Positions 7,556 through 14,650 of a stretch of 17,942 nucleotides of DNA are shown one piece after another. Under the pieces are notes generated by a model that did not search any database, was not told the origin of the DNA, and saw nothing but the letters and a program-made list of their open reading frames with translations. The position numbers and the translations under genes are program-made. Source of the DNA: Flavobacteriales bacterium (GTDB lineage: Bacteria > Bacteroidota > Bacteroidia > Flavobacteriales > UA16). The stretch is from contig JAURKF010000264.1 in the NCBI GenBank assembly GCA_030831885.1, positions 1-17,942 of the forward strand. Reading direction: 5' to 3'. The first letter of the stretch is position 1. Each line of letters begins with the position of its first letter.

Positions 7556-8131
7556 CTATTTCGCTCCTCCTAAACTCCACAATAATGGAAATAGAACTAT
7601 TCCATCGAATTTCCAGCATAGAGGGCAAATCTTTGGAGGATTAAGTGTTTTAATTTTCACCTTACCATCATTCTGAACCTCAATTGTCATTTGAAATTGC
7701 TGTTCGAATTCCTGCAGTGTTCGATCAGACTCCTCTTGATCGAAATATTCTGAGTAGGACATGGAATTGAGAGTTAGGTAGATAATATTACCTTGCTCTT
7801 TTGCATCGATAATTTGAGCGAAACCTTGGTGATGATTGATTTCCGGATTCTGACCTGAATAATCTTCGCGGTAGTCGAATTGGATATAGTACTGATTTTC
7901 CATACTACCCGTTATATCACTCCTAAATTCATTGGTCGCCATAATATTCACTTCTAACATCGGCCCATCGAGATCTGTAAAGCGAGGCATACTAACATGA
8001 CAGGCCTCGATACTTTGGTATATACCGGTATGTCTGGAAAGGACCTTATCCAAAGCCGATGGTGTATAATCCTGAGAGTAGATTGTACCTGCAAGGAGCA
8101 ATAGCAGAACAGCCGAGAAAGTAATATACAT
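7556..8131 (-). CDS. Secreted protein of unknown function heading the O-acylation cassette
   Basis: A 191-residue protein I do not recognise. Residues 1-19 form a signal peptide ending near IYSQ, with no lipobox cysteine. The middle is beta-rich, with alternating hydrophobic and polar stretches such as YYIQFDY (81-87) and NIIYLTLNSM (115-124), then an acidic Glu/Gln-rich segment (131-147). Near the C-terminus there is a KICPLCW motif with Cys169 and Cys172, followed by a short hydrophobic tail (178-189). The CxxC could be a disulfide or metal site. It lies 49 nt upstream of the membrane SGNH gene on the same strand, so it is probably cotranscribed with the acyl-transfer genes. A promoter-like TAnnTTTG box lies about 50 nt before its ATG. 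Confidence 0.7.
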   Translation of the reverse strand: MYITFSAVLLLLLAGTIYSQDYTPSALDKVLSRHTGIYQSIEACHVSMPRFTDLDGPMLEVNIMATNEFRSDITGSMENQYYIQFDYREDYSGQNPEINHHQGFAQIIDAKEQGNIIYLTLNSMSYSEYFDQEESDRTLQEFEQQFQMTIEVQNDGKVKIKTLNPPKICPLCWKFDGIVLFPLLWSLGGAK

Positions 8132-8181
8132 TGGACGTAGAAATCTATTTAAAGATTGACTGAAAAATATTTGTAATGCAT

Positions 8182-8189
8182 CAAATATA
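8182..8189 (-). promoter_or_regulatory. Candidate Bacteroidota -7 box upstream of the secreted-protein / O-acylation operon
   Basis: On the minus strand this reads TATATTTG, matching the TAnnTTTG -7 consensus of the Bacteroidota primary sigma factor. It sits 50 nt upstream of the ATG at 8131, inside an A/T-rich intergenic stretch. No convincing -33 TTG partner is seen at the usual spacing, so this rests on the -7 match and location alone. Confidence 0.4.
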
Positions 8190-8275
8190 GAATCTTTATT
8201 TCTACATACTTTTTAATGGCTTACTCATATCCGCGATACCGAGAGTCTAGAGCTTTTTATCTGCTGTATAATTGG

Positions 8276-9568
8276 TCACGCTAAATTCTCTTCCTCAACA
8301 AAATGTAAATCACGACCGAAAGTTTCGGACAAAACCAATAAGGAAAGAAGGGCGAGACTTAAACATATTCCGCCAATGATGAGTGCGGCATTTACTTCTC
8401 CCATGGTCGCCGTAAGTGATTTAAAGGATAGTACAATTGGTACTGTAGCTCCTCGTACGAAGTTGGGTACTGTTGTGGTTACTGTTGCGCGGATGTTCGT
8501 ACCGAAGGTTTCGGAGGCAATAGTTACAAAGAGTGCCCAGTATCCTGTGCCCGCGCCAATGAGGAAGCAAAGGAAATAGTAAAATGAAACAGAAAAGCCT
8601 CGGCCAAGCAGAAACACCAGGATTATTGCCACACAGGATACAAGGTATCCAAATACAACTCGCTTTCTACTTTTGAGCAGTTGACTCAGATAACTGCTCA
8701 TCAAATCTCCAACGGAAAGTCCCAGGTAAGTGAACACAATGGCTTGCCCAACTTCAAATGTGCCGCCTGTGGCGCCGCCGAGTTGAGCGAACTTGGCAGA
8801 GAATTTCGTCAATACTCCTACACAAAACCAAACAGGCAATCCCATGGCAATGCACGCGAGATAGCGTGTGGCGCGCTTGCGAGTGGCAAATAGCATGAAG
8901 AAGTTCCCCTTTGAAACCAGCTTTTGCTTCACATCGTCGAACATATGGCTTTCGTGGGTGCCGGCACGCAGTGTTAGCAAAAGCAAACCAAGTAATCCTC
9001 CAATAATGTACATGATTTGCCATTGGGCAAGCCCGAACATGGAAAGTTCAAGTTTGTTGATGTAAACAGCTGCCACCGCACCGAGTGCCCCCATCGTGAC
9101 AATGACCATCGTCCCATATCCGCGATTTTCTTTTTTAAGAATTTCATTAACCAACGTGATGGCCGCGCCTAATTCTCCGGCAAGACCAATACCTGCAATA
9201 AGACGGACAATAGCGTACCATTGGATATCCGTAACAAATGCATTAGCAATATTGGCAAGCGAATAAATGAGTATCGAGCCCATTAGAATGTTGCGTCGCC
9301 CTTTGATGTCACCCAGAATTCCCCAAACTAGTCCACCAATGAGCATTCCCGACATTTGCCATAGAAATAGGGTATAGTCATATTCGGCCAGCAAGGCAGG
9401 GTCGCTGATACCAATGCCTTTCAGGCTTGCCTGACTGACGATGTTGAATAATTGTAAATCGAAAATATCTACAAAGTAGCCGAGCGATGCTACAAGCACC
9501 GTAGGCCAAATCGCACGGTTATTCATAATGTGGTATTGCTGTGGCGAAAATAACGATGCAGTATTCAA
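8276..9568 (-). CDS. MFS transporter, 12-TM, substrate unknown
   Basis: A 430-residue inner-membrane permease of the major facilitator superfamily. TM1 contains GYFVDIFDLQLF (30-41) with acidic residues typical of proton-coupled sugar- or acid-porter-like members. Motif A is GILGDIKGRRN (83-93), and RLIAGIGLAGELGAA (122-136) closes the N-terminal half. The C-terminal half has several more hydrophobic helices and ends with a short acidic tail. ATG codons at 9568 and at 9526 (residue 15) are both possible starts; the second places TM1 almost at the N-terminus, as in many relatives. It is transcribed divergently from the transglycosylase-like gene, and its stop is 144 nt before the next minus-strand gene. 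It differs clearly from the MHS transporter at 2094-3560. The substrate cannot be inferred. Confidence 0.88.
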   Translation of the reverse strand: MNTASLFSPQQYHIMNNRAIWPTVLVASLGYFVDIFDLQLFNIVSQASLKGIGISDPALLAEYDYTLFLWQMSGMLIGGLVWGILGDIKGRRNILMGSILIYSLANIANAFVTDIQWYAIVRLIAGIGLAGELGAAITLVNEILKKENRGYGTMVIVTMGALGAVAAVYINKLELSMFGLAQWQIMYIIGGLLGLLLLTLRAGTHESHMFDDVKQKLVSKGNFFMLFATRKRATRYLACIAMGLPVWFCVGVLTKFSAKFAQLGGATGGTFEVGQAIVFTYLGLSVGDLMSSYLSQLLKSRKRVVFGYLVSCVAIILVFLLGRGFSVSFYYFLCFLIGAGTGYWALFVTIASETFGTNIRATVTTTVPNFVRGATVPIVLSFKSLTATMGEVNAALIIGGICLSLALLSLLVLSETFGRDLHFVEEENLA

Positions 9569-9631
9569 TCGCTTAGAATTCTTTTGAATTCGAAATATTT
9601 ACATACTCCTATCACTTCGTTATTTTGCGCA

Positions 9632-10630
9632 ATGCACCGATTGAAGTTCATATTGGTTTCTTTTTGTATTCTCACGAATCTCAAGTTGTTGGCTCAGCAG
9701 CAATTTGATCATATGCAGCGCGAAGTATTGGAATCTTCAGCCAATCAATGGTTGTGCAAAGAGCTTCGTCTGTCTAACCCCGGCTATTTTGATTGCTCAA
9801 GGACTTTATGGACTCTCCCCAAGGCTGGAGAGTTTTTATTGTTCGGCGAACCTATTGTACTTGAACAGCAACATATCGATCGATTTCAACAATTGTGGTT
9901 TCCCAATGGCGATTGCAATCAATATCTATCGGTTGTTGCCATGGCCGATTTGTATGGACCATTATTCAAGCGCAAAGCCGAGCAGCTTCACTTGCATCCG
10001 GATATTGCCCTGCTACCGTTGGTCCTATCCGGTTGCAATCAGCAATTCAGATATGAGGATTTCGCCGGTCTTTGGGCCATGACAACTGAGATTGCGCGGA
10101 GGCAAAAACTGCGTGTCGATACGCTGGTTGATGAACGGTTGGGAGGTGATTTCACTACCGATGCTGCCTTGAAATACATCGCCTATCTTTCGAGTGAGTA
10201 TAGTGGGGACTATATGCGCGTATCGGTCGCTTATCGATGGGGTATGATGGAGGTTGCTGATACCGATTTCGCTCTGCGTGGGTTACGTTTTTTGGATGCG
10301 CTCAGACCTGAGTTAGCAGATTACTTGAGATTTCAGGCCTATACGTTTGAGCTATTTCGTTTTGCACGAAGCGAGAATCAGCTAAACAATTGCTTCGATA
10401 TTTTGGGGCATTTTCAACCTGTAATTATAGATAAACCCATACTCATTAAGGCAATTGCCCATGTATTGAATGTGGACGAGGAACGAATTCGCTCCTCGAA
10501 TCCGGTTTATACGGGAAGCTTTTTAATGCCTGGATACAGAAAGGTGCCTTTTGTACTAGAAGATACCATTATGGCACGTTTTAAAAATTCAGTGGAGAGC
10601 ATTGCTAATTGGAAACCTTCGAAGGACTAA
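9632..10630 (+). CDS. MltD-like lytic transglycosylase homologue lacking the catalytic glutamate (putative pseudoenzyme)
   Basis: A 332-residue secreted protein when started at the ATG at 9632, which gives a clean signal peptide (1-21); a TTG at 9584 would add 16 residues in front of it. Residues about 96-205 follow the MltD/Slt pattern. LLPLVLSGCN (127-136) stands where active enzymes have PLVES(x)xN, so the catalytic Glu is Leu132. GLWAMTTEIAR (146-156) replaces GLWQFMPxT, RVDTLVDER (161-169) is well kept, and AYRWG (200-204) replaces AYNAG. Residues about 263-309 match the MltD region before the usual LysM repeats, including SSNP and LMPGYRKVPFVL, but no LysM follows. Peptidoglycan binding without cleavage, or a scaffold role, is the likely reading. 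The family match is solid in outline; loss of activity is inferred. Confidence 0.75.
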   Translation: MHRLKFILVSFCILTNLKLLAQQQFDHMQREVLESSANQWLCKELRLSNPGYFDCSRTLWTLPKAGEFLLFGEPIVLEQQHIDRFQQLWFPNGDCNQYLSVVAMADLYGPLFKRKAEQLHLHPDIALLPLVLSGCNQQFRYEDFAGLWAMTTEIARRQKLRVDTLVDERLGGDFTTDAALKYIAYLSSEYSGDYMRVSVAYRWGMMEVADTDFALRGLRFLDALRPELADYLRFQAYTFELFRFARSENQLNNCFDILGHFQPVIIDKPILIKAIAHVLNVDEERIRSSNPVYTGSFLMPGYRKVPFVLEDTIMARFKNSVESIANWKPSKD

Positions 10631-10668
10631 AATTTTTCGAGTTTAACGGCAAATAGAATAAAAAGAAA

Positions 10669-10694
10669 AAACCACCCTCGACGAAAGGTGGTTT
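10669..10694 (-). terminator. Rho-independent terminator-like hairpin, stronger on the minus strand
   Basis: Perfect 8-bp arms AAACCACC and GGTGGTTT enclose a 10-nt loop. On the minus strand the hairpin is followed by TTTCTTTTT, a good U-tract. On the plus strand only TTT within the stem and then CTCCC follow. It lies 38 nt after the transglycosylase-like gene, so it may act in both directions, but the better geometry serves a minus-strand transcript for which I see no gene. Confidence 0.7.
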
Positions 10695-11107
10695 CTCCCA
10701 TTAACCAAAAAAACCATGAACAGTTACTCAACTCAAATAAGTTGTATCCAACACATCGGCGACTTGAAAACCGACGAATGAGTTTCAAATAATCAGCCAT
10801 TGGCTGAAGTATTTGCTTAGGTATTGTTCTATCGATCTGCTCAAGCTTGTTCCAACAAGAACAACACTTTACTATCAGCGAACCGTCCGTCATCTCGTTC
10901 CAATGTTCGCGCAGCTATCGAAGAAAATTAAGAGTAGAAATTACCTTGCAGGAGATTTCTTTCTTTTGATGAATGCGAGGCAAATTAGGGGCATCTTCGG
11001 ACTGAATCCAACGATGTAAATAGGGAGATATCAACCGATTAGTGTTGATGTATGAACAAGGTCTCACGGCTTCTTGGAAAGCCCACAATTCTGCTAATTT
11101 CGGCCGC
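10695..11107. other. Intergenic stretch with no convincing gene; short palindromes and a 21-codon micro-ORF
   Basis: About 410 nt between the terminator and the ureohydrolase start. Several frames are open for 60-90 codons, but their products look random and have no signal peptide or recognisable motif. Visible elements are a 21-codon ATG reading frame (10716-10781) preceded by an A-rich stretch, a small inverted repeat CAACT/AGTTG (10729-10744), and a palindrome TCAGCCA-T-TGGCTGA (10793-10807). These could belong to a leader, a small RNA or a decayed gene. I see no tRNA fold. Confidence 0.4.
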
Positions 11108-12151
11108 ATGAACAAACACGAAAAAATCGCGTCGTTTAATCCTAATTCTGCCGGGCTTAAAGATGCCAACATTTACGGATTACCCTTTACTCCTGAGGAA
11201 AGTGACATTGTGCTTATACCTGTTCCATGGGAAGTTACCACAAGTTACGGAGCTGGCACCAGCGAAGGTCCTGCGCACATTCTTGAAGCAAGTTTCCAGG
11301 TCGATTTGTATCACCCGGAGTTTCCCGAGTTGTGGAAGAGAGGCATAGCCATGATGGATGTACCGGAAGATATGTTGTTGCGCAGTGCGGATTTGAAGCA
11401 AAAGGCTGCGCGCATTATTGATATGTGGGAGGATGGGATCGATGTAATGACGAATACAGAAGCGAAAGCGCTTCAGGTGGAGATTAATGCAGCTTGCGAA
11501 CAAATGAATCAATGGGTGGAGGAGAAGGTGAGTCATTGGTTGGACGCAGGAAAGATAGTGGGTTTGGTAGGGGGCGATCACTCAACGCCTCTCGGTTACT
11601 TCAGAGCGCAAGCCAAGCGTCATGAAGCCTTTGGAATACTCCATATCGATGCGCACAAGGATTTGCGAATTGCTTACGAAGGTTTCTCGTATTCACACGC
11701 TTCCATTATGTTCAATGCATTAAGTCTTCCTCAGCTCACCTCGTTGGTTCAAGTGGGTATTCGTGATTTTTGTGCAGAAGAGATGGAGGTAGCCGACCGC
11801 GAGAAAAATCGTGTACACGTATTCACAGATTCATTTCTGAAGCACCAATCTTTTCAAGGTATGAATTGGTCTCAGCAGGTGGATTCCATCATTGCAAAAC
11901 TCCCACAAAAGGTTCACATCAGTTTTGATATCGATGGTCTCGATCCAACGTTGTGTCCTAATACAGGAACTCCTGTTCCGGGAGGTTTGTCATTTGAGGA
12001 AGCAACCTATTTACTCTCATCATTGAAGCGATATGGTAAAACCGTCATCGGCTTTGACCTTGTTGAAGTTGCGCCGGGTTCCGACGATTGGAATGGCAAC
12101 GTGGGATCTAGAATGTTGTGGTATTTGTGCGGTATTGCAGCAGCCGGATAG
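11108..12151 (+). CDS. Arginase/agmatinase-family ureohydrolase
   Basis: A 347-residue cytoplasmic binuclear-manganese hydrolase of the arginase/agmatinase/formiminoglutamase fold, which splits a guanidino or formimino group from its substrate. Metal-ligand blocks are all present: GGDHS (155-159, His158), DAHKD (181-185), and SFDIDGLDP (272-280, Asp274 and Asp276), plus DLVEVAPG (317-324). Residues about 90-150 form a helical insertion that makes it longer than the roughly 306-residue E. coli agmatinase, as I recall for Bacteroidota members. The ATG at 11108 gives the N-terminus MNKHEKIASFNPNSAGLKDA; a GTG at 11042 would add 22 unconserved residues. The DAHxDLR form recalls formiminoglutamase as well as agmatinase, so the substrate remains open. 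No polyamine or histidine-degradation gene is nearby to decide it. Confidence 0.9.
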   Translation: MNKHEKIASFNPNSAGLKDANIYGLPFTPEESDIVLIPVPWEVTTSYGAGTSEGPAHILEASFQVDLYHPEFPELWKRGIAMMDVPEDMLLRSADLKQKAARIIDMWEDGIDVMTNTEAKALQVEINAACEQMNQWVEEKVSHWLDAGKIVGLVGGDHSTPLGYFRAQAKRHEAFGILHIDAHKDLRIAYEGFSYSHASIMFNALSLPQLTSLVQVGIRDFCAEEMEVADREKNRVHVFTDSFLKHQSFQGMNWSQQVDSIIAKLPQKVHISFDIDGLDPTLCPNTGTPVPGGLSFEEATYLLSSLKRYGKTVIGFDLVEVAPGSDDWNGNVGSRMLWYLCGIAAAG

Positions 12152-12174
12152 GCTATGAAGGGAATAGGCCGTTG

Positions 12175-12208
12175 AAGTGAGAGTGAACTATCTCACGAGT
12201 CACTTTTT
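12175..12208 (+). terminator. Terminator after the ureohydrolase gene
   Basis: An outer stem AAGTGA/TCACTT (12175-12180 with 12200-12205) holds an inner inverted repeat, GTGA/TCAC or the alternative GTGAGA/TCTCAC. It runs into TTTTT at 12204-12208. It lies in the 76-nt gap between convergent genes, 24 nt after the ureohydrolase stop. The orientation of the T-run serves the plus strand. Confidence 0.55.
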
Positions 12209-12227
12209 ACTGTTCACTATTCGTTTT

Positions 12228-14174
12228 TCACTCAATTACCCGAAATTCAGTTCGACGATTTTTAGCGCGTCCTGCATCAGTATCATTTGTTGCAACCGGC
12301 TGTGTCTCTCCATACCCTTTTGCCGTTAATCGGGCTGAGGGAATACCTTTTTTAATCAGGTAGTCAACTACGCTTTGCGCACGGTTGTTCGATAAGGTGA
12401 GGTTGGTATCATCGCTGCCCACATTGTCGGTGTGTCCGCCTATTTCGATTTTCTTCTCAGGATTGGCTTTAAGTAAATCGACCAGACGATCGAGCTCCAC
12501 CATCGACTCTGGCTTGAGTTCCCATTTGGCGGTTTCAAAAAATACATTGTTCAGGACAATGCTCGCACCCGGACGTAGTTTTTGAAGTTCCACATCGAGT
12601 CGGTAGGGTTCATAGCCTTCAAAGTTTTTCAATGAGAAATTTTCCGAGTGAAAGAGATATCCAGTTTTGCTAACGTTCAATGCATAATCCTTACCTGCCG
12701 GAATGCACAGCAAGTAGTCTCCCGTTCCTTGGTTGCTGTATGATTCGGTGATCGTTTTTCCTGTTTCGAGATCAATTAATTCCAGACGTGCCTCCAACTT
12801 CTTATAGCTGAGTTTATCACTTATGATACCTGCTACATACGTTACGAGTGCAGGTTGAACGCGCGCGGGTAGGTTGAATTGATATAGGTCTAATCCTCCC
12901 TGACCGCCAAAGCGATCGCTGGCAAATAAGGCTATGTCACCACGAGCGGTTACCTGAATTGAGTTTTCGTCTTTAAAGGTGTTGATTGGGTAGCCTAAGT
13001 TAACAGGGGTGTCCCATTCACCGCTTGGTAGCAGACGGCTCATGAAAATATCCAGCCCCCCCATACCTGAATGACCATTGCTGCTGAAGTAAAGGGTGTG
13101 ACCATCGGGATGAATCATCACGCTTTCTTCTTCGAAAATAGTATTCACTCTTCCCGGCACTTTCACCGGTACGGCCCACTCTCCCGTCTCGCGCAAATAG
13201 CTGTAATAGATATCTTGCTCTTTGATTCCCAATGCCGTTCTCTTGCCTCTCACGAAATAAAGCGTTCGCCCATTGGCTGCAAAACTTGGCTGGCTCTCCC
13301 ATGTTGAACTATTGATGGTGTTACCCATATTTTCAGCCTCTGTCCAACCATTCGCTGTGCGCATTGAGTAGAAGAGGTCACAGCTTCCGTAGCCTTGGCG
13401 TGTTCCGCCCCAGGTTCCATCGGCCGATTCACAGGCAGTGAAAATGAGCATTTGTCCATCGGCGCTCAGAGTGGGCGCACCTTCATTCTTTTCAGTATTG
13501 ATTTCTAATACAGGTTGGGCATGCCCCCATTCCTTTGAGGTGCGTTTGCTGATATAAAAATCTTCCTGCTTGCGAGCGCTCGATTGGGGATCTTCTATCC
13601 GACGCGTAAATAGCAATGTCTGCTCGTCAGCCGTAATACACGGATAGTATTCGTTAAAACTGGAGTTTACATCGGGGCCCAGGTTAATGGGGTCAAAAGG
13701 GACAGGATGCTGGAGGGCGCTTTTAGCATAAACACAACTGCTCAATATGAGTTGCGCACGTTTCTCCATCTTGAGGTCGTTTTTCGGATATGGAATGAAT
13801 TCCGAAATCGCTTTCTCCGCGTCCTCATAGGATCCTTGGGCGAAGTAGCACTCGGCAAGCATCATCCACGCGGCCGGATAGAATTTTTCGTCAATTGAGA
13901 TAGCCTTTTTAAGGGGCTCAATCGCTTTTTCCGTGGCTCCGGTTTCGTCATAAAGTTGAGCGAGCATTAGTTGAGCTTCAATGAAATCGGGCTTTTCGGA
14001 TATGAGATTTTGAAGTGTTTCAAGAGCCTTCTGATAATCAAACTGATTGTAAAGGGCTAGCGCCTCTTCGAATGTTTTTATTGCTTTTTTATCTTTGATG
14101 GTGTACGATCGATTGGGTTGCGCCGACAATTGAATTGTCGCGAATAGCATGAGAAGTGCGAATAGTTTTTTCAT
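12228..14174 (-). CDS. TPR / PD40 beta-propeller / OmpA-family protein (PorE-like)
   Basis: A 648-residue exported protein. I start it at the ATG at 14174, giving the signal peptide MKKLFALLMLFATIQLSA; a longer frame to 14240 puts 22 residues in front of it. Domains in order: TPR repeats (about 30-130, with EAQLMLAQLYDETG and AAWMMLAECYFAQG), a PD40/WD40-like propeller (about 165-435, with repeated LYFSSNG-type strands and GGLDI/GGLDL), a carboxypeptidase-regulatory-like beta domain (about 445-530), and a C-terminal OmpA domain (538-648). In the OmpA domain, GHTDNVG (580-586) and NLTLSNNRAQSV carry the Asp and Arg that bind diaminopimelate in peptidoglycan. This order matches PorE, a type IX secretion component, but similar proteins outside that system exist. 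No lipobox Cys is seen. Divergent from the M23-LysM gene. Confidence 0.85.
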   Translation of the reverse strand: MKKLFALLMLFATIQLSAQPNRSYTIKDKKAIKTFEEALALYNQFDYQKALETLQNLISEKPDFIEAQLMLAQLYDETGATEKAIEPLKKAISIDEKFYPAAWMMLAECYFAQGSYEDAEKAISEFIPYPKNDLKMEKRAQLILSSCVYAKSALQHPVPFDPINLGPDVNSSFNEYYPCITADEQTLLFTRRIEDPQSSARKQEDFYISKRTSKEWGHAQPVLEINTEKNEGAPTLSADGQMLIFTACESADGTWGGTRQGYGSCDLFYSMRTANGWTEAENMGNTINSSTWESQPSFAANGRTLYFVRGKRTALGIKEQDIYYSYLRETGEWAVPVKVPGRVNTIFEEESVMIHPDGHTLYFSSNGHSGMGGLDIFMSRLLPSGEWDTPVNLGYPINTFKDENSIQVTARGDIALFASDRFGGQGGLDLYQFNLPARVQPALVTYVAGIISDKLSYKKLEARLELIDLETGKTITESYSNQGTGDYLLCIPAGKDYALNVSKTGYLFHSENFSLKNFEGYEPYRLDVELQKLRPGASIVLNNVFFETAKWELKPESMVELDRLVDLLKANPEKKIEIGGHTDNVGSDDTNLTLSNNRAQSVVDYLIKKGIPSARLTAKGYGETQPVATNDTDAGRAKNRRTEFRVIE

Positions 14175-14506
14175 GGATTTGGGGCTTGCCAACAATTGGG
14201 CCTTAATGTATTTCAGTAGAATGCATATATAGCATCGCATGTGCTGAGTTATCCATTTTTAGGGTTGATAACTGAAGTCCATTATTCCATATTTCATTGC
14301 TCTCAAATTGAATGATGCGCTTGTTCCTGTTATGGATAGACGGTTATTCGATTGGAGTCTTTTTTCATGTTTCAATGGGACGACTCTTATTTGATTATCT
14401 GAACTTTATCTATTTAGCTGCTCATATCCGTTTTGTAAGCTTTCTAATCGAATTTGGGAAATATGTTTCTATCCCTACGGCTTACCAATCTGTAAACAGT
14501 TGAAAA

Positions 14507-14528
14507 ACAACAATGTGCAATTTGTTGT
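14507..14528. repeat. Inverted repeat ACAACAA-N8-TTGTTGT
   Basis: Perfect 7-bp arms with an 8-nt spacer, about 55 nt upstream of the -33 box of the M23-LysM promoter. It could be an operator or a small hairpin. No T-run of terminator quality follows. Confidence 0.5.
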
Positions 14529-14547
14529 GTGATTCTGAAGTTTAACA

Positions 14548-14564
14548 CTTAACATTTCGTTAAG
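14548..14564. repeat. Inverted repeat CTTAAC-N5-GTTAAG
   Basis: Perfect 6-bp arms with a 5-nt spacer, 18 nt upstream of the -33 box of the M23-LysM promoter. The position suits an activator or repressor site, but no protein can be named. Confidence 0.5.
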
Positions 14565-14582
14565 AACATTGCGCTTTTAATA

Positions 14583-14615
14583 TTTTGTGCAAGTACATGA
14601 GACGGAGTACTTTTG
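14583..14615 (+). promoter_or_regulatory. Bacteroidota-type promoter for the M23-LysM gene
   Basis: A -33 element TTTTG (14583-14587) and a -7 element TACTTTTG (14608-14615) are separated by 20 nt, which fits the TTG / TAnnTTTG consensus of the Bacteroidota primary sigma factor. Transcription would begin near 14621, about 30 nt before the ATG at 14651. This excludes the TTG at 14585 as a translation start, because it lies within the promoter. Confidence 0.7.
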
Positions 14616-14650
14616 CCGCCCGCAAAAAAATCGAACTAGTCAGTTGGTTA

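Larger units (their letters stand above)
14175..14650. other. Divergent intergenic region between the PorE-like and M23-LysM genes
   Basis: A 476-nt A/T-rich stretch with no convincing gene. An open frame at 14312-14503 (63 codons) is hydrophobic but has no recognisable motif and no family resemblance. The right-hand third holds two inverted repeats (14507-14528 and 14548-14564) and the promoter at 14583-14615. On the minus strand the only promoter-like sequence is a weak TATATATG about 50 nt upstream of the ATG at 14174. Confidence 0.6.

Noticed and set aside
9616..9631. Promoter-like TTATTTTG just before the transglycosylase-like ATG
   Set aside because: One base short of TAnnTTTG, no -33 partner at normal spacing, and only a few bases remain before the ATG.
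10627..10893. An 88-codon open frame on the minus strand across the terminator
   Set aside because: Its 3' part is coded by the hairpin and its A/T-rich flank, the product is rich in Phe, Trp and Cys without a family-like pattern, and the frame crosses a good terminator for its own strand.
10915..11172. An 85-codon minus-strand frame overlapping the ureohydrolase 5' end, considered as a degraded gene
   Set aside because: No recognisable family motif; the right-hand half is the antisense of a well-supported ureohydrolase N-terminus.
14312..14503. A 63-codon open frame on the plus strand in the PorE-like/M23 intergenic region
   Set aside because: Hydrophobic composition follows from T-rich sequence. 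There is no signal peptide or membrane layout that makes sense, and no promoter-like box in front.
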